From the NCBI RefSeq assembly GCF_002735905.1, contig NZ_PEBD01000008.1, positions 744,001-808,000 of the forward strand: 64,000 nucleotides of DNA. Direction: 5' to 3'. The stretch comes from Williamsia muralis (lineage in GTDB: Bacteria; Actinomycetota; Actinomycetes; Mycobacteriales; Mycobacteriaceae). The position numbers and the translations under genes were made by a program. Positions 16,370 through 25,048 of the stretch are shown piece after piece (positions within the stretch are counted from its first letter, which is position 1; every line of letters starts with the position of its first letter). The notes beneath the pieces are model-generated. The model did no database searches. It was not told the DNA's origin and saw only the letters and a program-made list of their open reading frames with translations.

Positions 16370-17686
16370 GTGCGATTCAAGGCGAGTGATGTGGCAGCGG
16401 CGACCGGTGGACGTCTGATCGGACCCGACACGACCATCGACGGTGCGAGCATCGATTCACGCAGCGTGCGCCCCGACCAGCTGTTTGTGCCGATAGTCGC
16501 CGATCGCGACGGCCACGACTTCATCGACAAGGCGCGTGAGGCCGGGGTCACCACCTATCTGACCAGCCGGGGCGCCGAAGGTAGCGGTACGGCCATCGAG
16601 GTCCCCGACACCGCATTGGCCCTCGCCGACCTCGGACGTGCGGCCCGCGGGCGGCTGACCGGGCCCGTTGTAGGCGTCACCGGCTCGGTCGGGAAGACGT
16701 CCACCAAGGATCTGCTGGCGTCGGTGCTGGCCACGTCGTACGTCACCGCGGCGAACGAGCGTTCTTTCAACAATGAACTCGGCCTGCCATTGACCTTGCT
16801 GGGTGCACGCGACGACACCGAGGCCGTTGTGGTGGAGATGGGTGCACGCGGCGTCGGGCACATCGCGCTGCTGTGCGACATCGCGCGGCCCACGGTCGGA
16901 ATCGTGACCAGGGTCGAAGGTGTGCACCTCGAACTCTTCGGTGACATCGAGTCGGTGGCCAGGGCGAAGGGCGAGTTGATCGAAGCACTGCCCGACGACG
17001 GTTTGGCCGTACTCAACAACGACCATCCGCTGGTGGTGGCCATGGCCGACCGCACGTCGGCCACCGTGTTGCGTTACGGGTTCACCCCCGACGCTGACGT
17101 CTACGCCGACAACATCTCGCTGGACGACGAACTGCGAGGCAGTTTCACCCTGCACAGCCCGTGGGGAAGTGCGGCCGTCACCCTCGGAGCCCGCGGGGAG
17201 CATCAGATCTCCAACGCGCTTGCGGCGGTGGCCGCTGCCGGCGGCATCGGCGTCCCGGTGGACAGGATCGCCGCAGGATTGGGACAGGCCGCGATCTCCG
17301 GCCTGCGTATGGAACTGACCCGCACCGAGGGTGGCGTGCTCATCCTCAACGACGCCTACAACGCCAACCCCACGTCCATGGCCGCAGCGCTCGATTCCCT
17401 GGCGACCCTGGCTGCCTCCCGTCGCGTCGCAGTGCTCGGGGTGATGGCCGAACTCGGTGAGTCGGCGCCTGCAGAACATGTGGCCATCACCGAGCGAGCG
17501 CGTGCACTCGGTGTGGAGGTGATCGCCGTCGATGCACCCGATTACGGTCCGGGTGCGCGGCATGTGGCGACCGTGGAGCGAGCGGTAGCCGCGTTGTCTG
17601 ATCTCGCTGCGGGCGACGCGGTGCTCGTCAAAGGCAGTCGTGTCGCCGCACTGGAACGGGTAGCCGCGGCTTTGACCGCCGGCTGA
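16370..17686 (+). CDS. murF: UDP-N-acetylmuramoyl-tripeptide--D-alanyl-D-alanine ligase-type Mur ligase
   Basis: A 438-residue Mur ligase. The N-terminal uridine-binding domain (about 1-85) has IDSRSVRPDQLFV, typical of MurF/MurE. The ATP-binding domain carries the P-loop GVTGSVGKTST, and the C-terminal domain has LNDAYNANPTSM, the MurF signature. It adds D-Ala-D-Ala to the UDP-MurNAc tripeptide. Pairing with a divergent ddl fits one pathway step after another. The GTG start at 16370 lacks a clear ribosome site. It could be the only MurF or a second copy; the window cannot tell. An acyltransferase gene follows after 21 bases. Confidence 0.87.
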   Translation: MRFKASDVAAATGGRLIGPDTTIDGASIDSRSVRPDQLFVPIVADRDGHDFIDKAREAGVTTYLTSRGAEGSGTAIEVPDTALALADLGRAARGRLTGPVVGVTGSVGKTSTKDLLASVLATSYVTAANERSFNNELGLPLTLLGARDDTEAVVVEMGARGVGHIALLCDIARPTVGIVTRVEGVHLELFGDIESVARAKGELIEALPDDGLAVLNNDHPLVVAMADRTSATVLRYGFTPDADVYADNISLDDELRGSFTLHSPWGSAAVTLGARGEHQISNALAAVAAAGGIGVPVDRIAAGLGQAAISGLRMELTRTEGGVLILNDAYNANPTSMAAALDSLATLAASRRVAVLGVMAELGESAPAEHVAITERARALGVEVIAVDAPDYGPGARHVATVERAVAALSDLAAGDAVLVKGSRVAALERVAAALTAG

Positions 17687-17707
17687 CGCCGCCGAGCCGA
17701 ACCAGCC

Positions 17708-18844
17708 ATGACCGACGCTTCGGCACCACGGACCGCGCCTGTCGGTCGAGTCGATTCCCTCACCGGGATACGTTCTCTCGCAGCGCTACTGGTGTGCGCA
17801 ACCCACGCCGCGTTCTGGACCGGCAAGTACACCGACAACGTCGAGGGCTGGTTCTTCGCGCGGCTCGAGGTGGGCGTCGCGATCTTCTTCGTGCTCTCGG
17901 GATACCTGCTCTTCACCCCCTGGGTCACCGCGCTGCGCAAATCCGGAGCGGCCCCCGATGTCGGCCGCTACTTTTGGCACCGGGCCCGGCGCATTCTTCC
18001 GGCGTACTGGCTCACCGTGCTCGGCGTCTACCTCGTCTTCGTGTGGAAAGAGGACAACTCAACCCTCGGTCACGGAACCGAGGGCCTGGTCCGCAATCTG
18101 ACCCTCACCCAGACCTACGGCTTCGGCTACCTCCATTCCGGCCTCACTCATATGTGGAGCCTCGCCACCGAAGTCGTCTTTTATCTGTTGCTGCCCGCTT
18201 TCGGGTGGGTGATCTCTCGACTGTGCGGTGGACGGTGGTGTCCGGGCGTGATGATCGGTGCAGTGATCGTGCTGATGCTGGTGTCGCCGGCCTGGGCGGT
18301 GGCCACTCACCACATCGACGGGCTCGACGTCACGGCTCGGTTGTGGGCGCCGGCGTTCCTGATCTGGTTCGCCGGCGGAATGCTGCTGGCGATCCTGGGC
18401 CAGCTGATGCGCAACTGGCATCCATTGCTGTCGGTACTGGTGGCGGTGCTCGCGTTCCAGTTGTCGTGCACGTCGCTCGCGGGCGAGCCGACCATCACCC
18501 CGAACTCCCTCTCGGCGACCATCGTGAAGTCGGTGCTGTACCTCGTCATCGCGGTCGGACTGATCGCGCCGCTGGCCATCGGCTCACGGGACCACTGGTG
18601 GAGCCGGGCGATGTCGCGGCCGGCAGTGGTGTGGTTCGGCGAGATCTCCTATGAGTTCTTCCTCGTCCATCTCATCGTGCTCGAACTGGTGATGGACATG
18701 CTCGGCTACCCGATCTTCTCCGGATCCGTGGTCGGGGTGTTCATCGTCACTGTGGTTCTGGCCACCCCCGTGGCCTGGGCGTTGCACCAGGTCACCGCCC
18801 CTTTGTGGCACAAGCGGAAGTCGGCGGTCGTGAGCGTCCGGTAA
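17708..18844 (+). CDS. Acyltransferase 3 family membrane protein (OafA/YrhL-like)
   Basis: A 378-residue polytopic membrane enzyme with about ten hydrophobic segments. The N-terminal GRVDSLTGIRSLAALLVCATH carries the family His, and RARRILPAYW the conserved Arg-Arg. These enzymes move acyl (often acetyl) groups to sugars or lipids on the outer face of the membrane. It follows murF by 21 bases and is probably co-transcribed, so modification of a cell-envelope polymer is likely, but the acceptor is unknown. Confidence 0.85.
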   Translation: MTDASAPRTAPVGRVDSLTGIRSLAALLVCATHAAFWTGKYTDNVEGWFFARLEVGVAIFFVLSGYLLFTPWVTALRKSGAAPDVGRYFWHRARRILPAYWLTVLGVYLVFVWKEDNSTLGHGTEGLVRNLTLTQTYGFGYLHSGLTHMWSLATEVVFYLLLPAFGWVISRLCGGRWCPGVMIGAVIVLMLVSPAWAVATHHIDGLDVTARLWAPAFLIWFAGGMLLAILGQLMRNWHPLLSVLVAVLAFQLSCTSLAGEPTITPNSLSATIVKSVLYLVIAVGLIAPLAIGSRDHWWSRAMSRPAVVWFGEISYEFFLVHLIVLELVMDMLGYPIFSGSVVGVFIVTVVLATPVAWALHQVTAPLWHKRKSAVVSVR

Positions 18845-18876
18845 TACTGGTTGAAAGCGCTTCACCGGGAGGTCAC

Positions 18877-20130
18877 ATGACCGACAGTTCTGCATTCACC
18901 GCCGACGGTGGTGCTGCCGCGGGTATCCGCCGTTGGTGTGACCACTCCAAGATTCCCGGCCGTCACCCCGATCTGTCGGACGCTGCCTCGATTCTGATCG
19001 CATCCGGCTTCCTTTCCGATTCGTCGCGAGCGGTGCTGGTGCGTCGTGCCACCGCCGGGATGCCGATCCCTGCGATCGGCGGTTTCGGCGACCTTCGCCG
19101 ACTGCATCGCGAGCTGGACCAACTCGACGACTACCTGCGCAATCCCCGGATGCCCCGGGTCGGCGCGATGGTGCTGCGGTCGCGGATCATGACCCTCACC
19201 CGTCGGCGGGAGACCGCCCGAAATCTTGTCACCGCCTCCAAGCCGGTGTTCGCCGGCACCGTGCGCGGCATCCGCCGAGAGCGTCGCGAAGGTCTCTACC
19301 TCGACATCCCCGACCGCGAGAGGCTCTTCAACGCGCTGCTCTTCACCCCGACCCCCAACAGCCTTGATTCCGGTTATCTGCGCCGCGCAGGTGCGATGGC
19401 TGCCAACACTGCTGCCGGTGTGATCGGCCAGCTCACCGACGGGCGTTCGCGAGCAGGGCAATGGGTGGCGGAGAAGGCCGCGATCATCGAGGGACCCGAC
19501 GACGACAGTTCGTCGTCGGCACGATTCGTCGACGGCTACGAAACGTTGCTCTACGTCGCCGGCAGTGCTTACGACCGAATCGTCCGGTCGCCGGTGTGGC
19601 GCAGCGACCACTTCTCGGTGCAGCGGACCCAGATCAATCTGCATGCCGAGCTGGCGGAGATCTCCGCCGACGTGATCAACCTCCGTACCGTACGGATCGA
19701 GTTGGACCGGGTACGTGTGGTCGCAGCATCCGATGAGCGCTTGGGTGAGCAGCTGCGTTCACGCGAGGCCGAGTTGCGTCCGGTGTGGTCGCAGTTGATC
19801 GCGCGGGTGGCCGCCCTCGCCGATGTCGCTGACGCGGTGGCTGCGGCGGCACACGAACTGCGGATCCTCGAGCAGGTCAACTACGCCGGCACCATCGACC
19901 ATCGCATCGATCAGCTGATCGGCCGCTCCGGCGAGCGAGAGCTGTCGGCCGAGAACACCCGACGTCTCGGCGAGCAACTCGGAATGGGCCGCACACACCT
20001 TCGTGATTATCGGAACATATTGCAAGGCAACGTGACCGGCGTTCTCGGGCCGGCGTACGAAGAGCCGGTCCTGCCTGCGCCGAGCCGGGCCGCCACCAAT
20101 CCGCGTCTTCGGAAAGAGACCGAGAGCTGA
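18877..20130 (+). CDS. Conserved hypothetical protein, mostly helical
   Basis: A 417-residue soluble protein with no family I can name. It is Arg/Ala/Leu-rich and likely all-helical, with a short coiled-coil-like stretch at about 265-320 (ELAEISADVINLRTVRIELD and following). There is no signal peptide or membrane helix. An ATG at 18877 after GGGAGG gives a strong start. It begins 32 bases after the acyltransferase stop on the same strand, so it may belong to that unit. Function unknown. Confidence 0.65.
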   Translation: MTDSSAFTADGGAAAGIRRWCDHSKIPGRHPDLSDAASILIASGFLSDSSRAVLVRRATAGMPIPAIGGFGDLRRLHRELDQLDDYLRNPRMPRVGAMVLRSRIMTLTRRRETARNLVTASKPVFAGTVRGIRRERREGLYLDIPDRERLFNALLFTPTPNSLDSGYLRRAGAMAANTAAGVIGQLTDGRSRAGQWVAEKAAIIEGPDDDSSSSARFVDGYETLLYVAGSAYDRIVRSPVWRSDHFSVQRTQINLHAELAEISADVINLRTVRIELDRVRVVAASDERLGEQLRSREAELRPVWSQLIARVAALADVADAVAAAAHELRILEQVNYAGTIDHRIDQLIGRSGERELSAENTRRLGEQLGMGRTHLRDYRNILQGNVTGVLGPAYEEPVLPAPSRAATNPRLRKETES

Positions 20131-20143
20131 GACCCTCGGCCGC

Positions 20144-20590
20144 TCAACTGCGCGACCACTCCTGAAGGTACGACTTCTCGGTGTCCGACAGCCGTCGTAG
20201 TCGTTGCTTCTCGATGTCGACCACGGCCATCTGAGTGCTCGCAACGCAGGCGGGCTTGGAGTCCGGACTGGCGGCCGCTGACCTCACCTCGTAACCGATG
20301 GTGAAGTCGACTGATCGGAATCCCTTGATCCACATCGCAATTCGAAGTGGACTGTCGTCATGGCGCAGTTGGGCCTGATACCGGACCTCCACGGTGACGA
20401 TCATGGCGCTCTTGATCAGCGGTGCGTACTGCTCGCCGACACTCAGCAGCCAGGCAACGCGTGCCTCCTCCATGAGGGTGATCATCCGGGCGTGATTGAT
20501 GTGTCCGAACGCATCCATGTCCGACCAGCGCACCGGAACATCGGCGACGAATGCGAAATCGCCTGAATCCTCGCGCGTTTCGGTACCCAT
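20144..20590 (-). CDS. Acyl-CoA thioesterase (4HBT hotdog fold)
   Basis: A 148-residue single-hotdog protein. The motif VRWSDMDAFGHINHARM holds the catalytic Asp of 4-hydroxybenzoyl-CoA/YbgC-like thioesterases, followed by the long helix LMEEARVAWL. It should hydrolyse an acyl-CoA; chain preference is unknown. It is convergent with the hypothetical gene (13-base gap). The family is firm. Confidence 0.87.
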   Translation of the reverse strand: MGTETREDSGDFAFVADVPVRWSDMDAFGHINHARMITLMEEARVAWLLSVGEQYAPLIKSAMIVTVEVRYQAQLRHDDSPLRIAMWIKGFRSVDFTIGYEVRSAAASPDSKPACVASTQMAVVDIEKQRLRRLSDTEKSYLQEWSRS

Positions 20591-20758
20591 AGTTCATGTC
20601 CTCCATGTCGGTCGGCGCAGGCCGGCGGGCCGCCTGGCTGAGAGTAGTCGTCGCCGAAGGCGGCGAATATGTGAGGCTTCTGTCATTTCGTTGCCCTCAG
20701 TACTGACGCTGGGTAACCTTCGCGGGTCAAGAAGTCGGCTATCTGAAGGAGTGGTCCC

Positions 20759-21751
20759 GTGCCTCGCACCATGTCTGCGGTCCGCTTGTTCGGTGCATTG
20801 GCCACGTGCGGAGCGGTCCTGGCATCGACGTCCGTCACCGCCAACGCCATTCCGGTCGCTGGTGAGGCGACGATCGAGAAGGTCGTCAAAGTCGGCGATC
20901 AGCGTGAAGACCTGACCATCACATCACCGGCAATGGGCGGGGACGTCCACGTCACCGTGCTGCTGCCCCAAGACCGGTCGTCCTCGCGTGGCAGCCTGTA
21001 CCTGCTCGACGGTGCGGGCAGCAAGTCGTCGACGGTCAGCGACTGGATCGAAAAAGGCAAGGCGGAGAAGTTCTTCGCCGACAAAGACGTCAACGTGGTC
21101 CTTCCCGCGGGGCGGGGTGCGTTCTACACCGACTGGCAGCGTCGGGATCCAGAGATGGGCAAGCCCAAGTGGGAGACGTTCCTGACCAAGGAACTGCCCC
21201 CGCTGATCGACGAGACCTACAACAGCAACGGCAACAACGCGGTCGCGGGGCTGTCGATGGGTGGCCAGTCGGCGTTCGCGCTCGCCACGCGTCATCCTTC
21301 GCTGTACACCGGCGTCGGATCGATGAGCGGCTGTCCGCCGGTGAGCGGCCCCATCAACGAGAGCTACGTCCGCGCGACCGTCGCCAAAGACGGTGGCGAC
21401 GCAACCAACATGTGGGGACCGTGGGGTTCGCCCGGCTGGGCTGACCACGACCCATCCGGACGCCTCGATGCGCTGCGCGGCAAGCAGATCTACATATCGG
21501 CCGGCTCCGGAGTCCCCGGCCCACTCGACCGGCTAACTGTGCCCGACCCCGGGTTCACCCGGGACCAGGCCGTTGCCGTCGGTGGCTACCTGGAGATCGG
21601 CGCCTACCGGTGCTCGATCGAGTTCGCCGTACGAATGCGGGCCGCCGGTATCCCCGCCACCGAGAACTTCCAGGTGATCGGCACACATTCCTGGGCGTAC
21701 TGGGCCGAGGACCTCAAGACGCTGTGGCCGGCCCTGTCGCCCGGCCTCTGA
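20759..21751 (+). CDS. Antigen-85-like secreted esterase/mycolyltransferase
   Basis: A 330-residue exported alpha/beta hydrolase of the esterase/antigen 85 family. Residues 1-30 form a signal peptide (hydrophobic core then VTANA). The nucleophile elbow is AGLSMGGQSA near residue 163, the acid lies in the 230-260 region, and the catalytic His is in GTHSWAYW near the end. In mycolic-acid bacteria such proteins transfer mycolic acids to trehalose or arabinogalactan. This copy may be a mycolyltransferase or a related esterase. The GTG start at 20759 follows AAGGAG. It stands alone. Confidence 0.82.
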   Translation: MPRTMSAVRLFGALATCGAVLASTSVTANAIPVAGEATIEKVVKVGDQREDLTITSPAMGGDVHVTVLLPQDRSSSRGSLYLLDGAGSKSSTVSDWIEKGKAEKFFADKDVNVVLPAGRGAFYTDWQRRDPEMGKPKWETFLTKELPPLIDETYNSNGNNAVAGLSMGGQSAFALATRHPSLYTGVGSMSGCPPVSGPINESYVRATVAKDGGDATNMWGPWGSPGWADHDPSGRLDALRGKQIYISAGSGVPGPLDRLTVPDPGFTRDQAVAVGGYLEIGAYRCSIEFAVRMRAAGIPATENFQVIGTHSWAYWAEDLKTLWPALSPGL

Positions 21752-21763
21752 CGAATCGGTGGT

Positions 21764-22834
21764 TCAGCCGGACGCGCGGTCGCGGGCGAAGGCGACGAAC
21801 CGGTCGTTCTCCGCGGCATGCGTCACGGTGACGCGCACACCTTCGCCTGCGAACGGACGAATGATCACACCGGCGTCCATCGCCTCCTGAGCGAAACGTG
21901 TGGTGTCGTCGGCGAGGTCGATCCACACGAAGTTCGCCTGACTCGCCGGCACCTTGTAACCGGCGTCGCGAAGCTCGCTGGTCACCCGCTCGCGCTCGGC
22001 GACCACCGAATCGGTTCGGGCCAGGAGTTCGTCCTTGGCGTGCAGACTCGCGATGGCTGCCGATTGGGCCAGGGAATTGACGCTGAAGGGCACATGCACC
22101 TTGAGTAGCGCGTTGGTGACTGCCGGGTCGGCGATCGCATAACCGACCCGCAGTCCGGCCAGACCGTATGCCTTGGAGAACGTGCGCAGCACAACCAGGT
22201 TCTTGTAGCGGCGGTGGAGTTCGAGGGCGTCGTAGCGTTGGGCATCGGTGGGCCTGACGTACTCGTAGTAGGCCTCGTCGAGCGCCACGAGCACATCGGA
22301 CGGGACCCGTTCCATGAAGTCGTGCAAGGCAGCTGAGTCGACGACGGTGCCGGTCGGGTTGTTCGGGTTGCAGATGAAGACCAGCCGGGTGCGGTCGGTG
22401 ATGGCATCGGCCATCGCAGGCAGATCGTGCACCCGTCCTTCGGTCAGCGGCACCTGGACCGGTGTTGCACCGGCAACCCGGGTGGCCAACGGGTACGTCT
22501 CGAACGACCGCCACGCGAACAGCACCTCATCTCCAGGCCGGGTGGCAATGGTGATCAGGTTCTGGCAGAGCGTGACCGAGCCGCAACCGGTCTGGATGTT
22601 TTCGGGGGCCACATCCAAGTGCTTTGCCAGCTCGCTGGTCAGCTCCACCGCACCGTTGTCGGGGTAGCGGTTGACGCCGGCCGCAGCCTCGGCAATCGCG
22701 GCAGCGACACCCGGCAGCGGGCCGTCGGTGGTCTCGTTGCTCGCCAGTTTGAGAGCGCCGGGCACGTTCTTGCCGGGGACGTAGGCGGGGACATCGGCGA
22801 GATCGGGGCGGATATGCGGGGTCACCCCAACCAA
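21764..22834 (-). CDS. pat: Aromatic amino acid / histidinol-phosphate aminotransferase-like
   Basis: A 356-residue class I/II PLP-dependent aminotransferase. The start of the fold is LASNETTDGPLPG, the PLP-lysine is in TFSKAYGLAGLRVG, and the substrate side has ICNPNNPTGT. The length and LASNE motif match actinobacterial HisC-like phenylalanine/aromatic aminotransferases (Pat, corresponding to Rv3772 in M. tuberculosis). It should transaminate phenylpyruvate or imidazole-acetol phosphate. It is convergent with the esterase (12-base gap). HisC and Pat are hard to tell apart by sequence. Confidence 0.8.
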   Translation of the reverse strand: MVGVTPHIRPDLADVPAYVPGKNVPGALKLASNETTDGPLPGVAAAIAEAAAGVNRYPDNGAVELTSELAKHLDVAPENIQTGCGSVTLCQNLITIATRPGDEVLFAWRSFETYPLATRVAGATPVQVPLTEGRVHDLPAMADAITDRTRLVFICNPNNPTGTVVDSAALHDFMERVPSDVLVALDEAYYEYVRPTDAQRYDALELHRRYKNLVVLRTFSKAYGLAGLRVGYAIADPAVTNALLKVHVPFSVNSLAQSAAIASLHAKDELLARTDSVVAERERVTSELRDAGYKVPASQANFVWIDLADDTTRFAQEAMDAGVIIRPFAGEGVRVTVTHAAENDRFVAFARDRASG

Positions 22835-22964
22835 TCTAGGGGAGGCCCGGGATTGCTCCCACCAGGGCCTCTTGCGGCTTAGGGGGTGGCGCGACGAGGC
22901 GGTTTGCTCTGGCCGCTGCGGACTGTGTAACCTTTTGCTTCGGCAGTTCGAAAGGACTCCACCA

Positions 22965-23053
22965 GGAGGCGTGCCAGAGCGGCCGAATGGGACTCACTGC
23001 TAATGAGTTGTTCCGCTAAAACGGAACCGGAGGTTCAAATCCTCTCGCCTCCG
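22965..23053 (+). tRNA. tRNA-Ser (GCT)
   Basis: Acceptor stem GGAGGCG/CGCCTCC, discriminator G and encoded CCA (23054-23056). The anticodon loop CTGCTAA is closed by ACTCA/TGAGT, anticodon GCT at 22999-23001. A long variable arm (TTCCG...CGGAA) confirms a serine type. Confidence 0.95.
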
Positions 23054-23090
23054 CCAGAGCACCACTCTGACCACAACTGAACACAAGCAC

Positions 23091-23163
23091 GCGCCCGTAG
23101 CTCAACGGATAGAGCACTTGACTACGGATCAAGAGGTTAGGGGTTCGAATCCCTTCGGGCGCA
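23091..23163 (+). tRNA. tRNA-Arg (ACG)
   Basis: Acceptor stem GCGCCCG/CGGGCGC with encoded CCA (23164-23166). The anticodon ACG is at 23124-23126, with T-loop TTCGAAT. It lies 37 bases after tRNA-Ser. tRNA-Arg 3' ends are common integration sites, and the catabolic region with gene debris starts right after it. Confidence 0.95.
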
Positions 23164-23166
23164 CCA

Positions 23167-23924
23167 GAATACGGCCTGGACCTGCACATTCGTGCGGTCC
23201 GGGCCGTAAAACATCTCGATCAACTTCGTCCAACCCATCACTTTGCCCTCAAAGTGATGGGTGATTTCGGGTACGCGGCGGCCATATTGGAGCGGACTTC
23301 GCCTCGCAAGAGGTCCGCCAGCTCCAGGGCGGCGGGACGCCGCGATCTGTGTCGTGGACCTGTTGATGACCGGTCGGATCTCGGTTGTCGTCGTCGAGCC
23401 GCTTTGGATATTGAGGGTCCGTGCCTCAACTTGCCGCTCCGGCCCCGGTGGCAAAACGGGCTGCCCATCAGTCGCCTCGAATGTGGTTCCCATTCAACGA
23501 GGCGGTGGAAATGGCAGCTGTTCGCGACCTGGCGTCCAAGCCCCCGAAGGGCTCCGGCATGTGAAATTGTGCCGGTGGCTCGGTGTGGCTGAGCTCAGCC
23601 GGGATTGCGCATTCCGGTCGCGAGCCACCGGAAACCTGTAGTTCAGCTTCGAGCCGTTGGTCGGCAGGCTCGCGGAACGGGACACACCAAACCGCAAAAT
23701 GGGGAGGCGGATCAGCCCCAGGTGTCTGAGAACAATTGCAGCGCTGTGATTCTTGCGATCTATGCACTTGCAGTCGGTATAAAGGTTCCGCGCTAAATCC
23801 AATCAGCGCAGCGACAGTGTGCGCAGCCTGCAGGAATGGCACCAACCGAGGTAAACAGGCTCGCGGAGCACGTGCGAAGGCGTCGCTGCCACAGGTGCCC
23901 AGGATTTGGGTGAAGTTCTGTGCG
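23167..23924. other. Non-coding, degraded region after the tRNA genes
   Basis: No intact gene. Frames up to 120 residues on both strands show no known family and differ in composition from neighbours. I found no integrase. It is probably gene debris at the edge of an acquired segment. Confidence 0.5.
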
Positions 23925-24250
23925 GCCGCACGGCTGGGTCGGCGGCCGTCCTCCCAGACCTCGACCGCGAGGGTCTCGCCTGGGCACACCACACCCGAGA
24001 ACGATGCCGAGTAGTCGGCGACCGCGGTCACCTCGCCACCGAGAACCTCGTCGGAGATCGCGCTGCAGACCGAGCCGTAAGTGCACAGGCCGCGCAGGAT
24101 CGGCCGGGAAAGCTGGCGCGAGAGCGGATTCGGGGCCCGAGTGCATTGGATTGCGGTCACCACACAGCCGGTACAGCAGCGCCTTTGGGTCCGCGTCGTG
24201 GATATACCAGCGCCCAGTGGTTTCCGTCGGGTCCCTGCGGCTCCCAGGCT
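23925..24250 (-). pseudogene. Remnant of a MaoC-type enoyl-CoA hydratase
   Basis: On the minus strand one frame reads KALLYRLCGDRNPMHSGPES and a second reads RPILRGLCTYGSVCSAISDE followed by ADYSASFSGVVCPGETLAVE. These are successive parts of the C-terminal hotdog of a peroxisomal-type 2-enoyl-CoA hydratase, which should be one frame. A frameshift near 24110 separates them, the N-terminal hotdog is missing, and the end runs into unrelated sequence. It resembles the intact MaoC gene at 27760-28566. Translation of this region in one frame gives a 383-residue open frame that is not a real protein. Confidence 0.75.
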
Positions 24251-24316
24251 GAACCCGACACCTTTGACGTCGTAGTCGTGGGGGCCCAACGGGTCCCCTT
24301 CGTGCGTGCGGGCAGC

Positions 24317-24330
24317 TGGAACGTGTCCTA
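24317..24330. promoter_or_regulatory. KstR-like box 1
   Basis: TGGAACGTGTCCTA matches the KstR operator pattern TnnAACnnGTTnnA with one change (GTC for GTT). It lies 21 bases (two helical turns) from box 2. Confidence 0.5.
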
Positions 24331-24337
24331 TCTGAAT

Positions 24338-24351
24338 TAGAACACGTTCCA
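24338..24351. promoter_or_regulatory. KstR-like box 2
   Basis: TAGAACACGTTCCA is a full match to TnnAACnnGTTnnA, the operator of the cholesterol-catabolism repressor KstR. It lies 217 bases before the ketosteroid isomerase gene and upstream of the broken hydratase. The kstR gene is not in the window. Confidence 0.65.
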
Positions 24352-24444
24352 GAAATGTGATGCCGGCGGTGGGCTGACGGGTCGGGTGGATTCCGGTAGC
24401 GGAGCAGTGCTGCCCGCGCCGTCGACGGGCCTCCGGTGACCGTG

Positions 24445-24459
24445 TCTCGTCCAGCGGGA
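24445..24459. promoter_or_regulatory. TCCC-GGGA palindrome site h (isomerase promoter)
   Basis: TCTCGTCCAGCGGGA matches 14 of 15 positions of the consensus TCCCRNYSARYGGGA seen before several operons here. It is 109 bases before the isomerase ATG. Confidence 0.5.
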
Positions 24460-24567
24460 AAGGGTGTGGCGGGTGGGGTGGCTTACTGATTCGATCAGGT
24501 TCGAACGCACAACGGAGAACACGCCCTTCGCTCGAGGCGTACGGGACCAGTCGACAAAGGAGTTGCC

Positions 24568-24942
24568 ATGTCTCCCTCAACCAATCAGATCCGCGACGCT
24601 GTTGCCGAGTACATAGCAAGAGTCAGCACTGGTACGTCGGCCGAGATCGCCGCCTTGTATGCAGAGGATGCGACGCTCGAGGATCCAATCGGTTCCGGGA
24701 CAAATGTCGGCCGAGCGCAGATCGAGAAGTTCTACAGCGCGTTGGACTCCATCGATTCGACTGCGGAATTGCTGACCGTCCGGTCCGGCGGGTCGACCGC
24801 GGCCTTCCACTTCCGCGTCACCTCGCACCTGCCCAACCAGACGGTTGTCGTGGAGCCCATCGATGTGATGACGTTCGATGACGATCTCAAGATCACGAGC
24901 ATGCGCGCGGTCTGGGCCCCCGAGGATGTCATCACGAGCTAG
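24568..24942 (+). CDS. ksi: Steroid delta5-isomerase (ketosteroid isomerase)
   Basis: A 124-residue protein with the cone-shaped NTF2/SnoaL fold. It aligns over its whole length with the Comamonas testosteroni ketosteroid isomerase. The catalytic Tyr14 matches Tyr15 here (AEYIARV), the general base Asp38 matches Asp39 (LEDPIGSG), and the low-barrier-bond Asp99 matches Asp99 (VVEPIDVMTF). It should shift a 5(6)- or 5(10)-double bond to the conjugated 4-ene-3-ketone in the cytoplasm. A GGAG site precedes the ATG. KstR-like boxes and a TCCC-GGGA palindrome lie upstream. The conserved triad makes this more certain than the usual SnoaL-like label. Confidence 0.87.
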   Translation: MSPSTNQIRDAVAEYIARVSTGTSAEIAALYAEDATLEDPIGSGTNVGRAQIEKFYSALDSIDSTAELLTVRSGGSTAAFHFRVTSHLPNQTVVVEPIDVMTFDDDLKITSMRAVWAPEDVITS

Positions 24943-25048
24943 CGGTGACGATCCCCGCCGGTCCGTTGCACGCCGCGCCAGTGCCGACGCCAAATCACCC
25001 GGAAGGCAGTTTCGAATTGTCGAGTCCTGTTGGAACGCAGACCAGACC

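Noticed and set aside
23137-23493. A 118-codon frame overlapping tRNA-Arg
   Set aside because: Its N-terminal end reads no family, and its other end (ARRDSNP) is translation of the tRNA, a known artefact.
23468-24619. A 383-codon open frame after the tRNA genes
   Set aside because: It mixes a hydratase fragment with meaningless sequence, and the rest of the motif is in another frame. Treated as a pseudogene.
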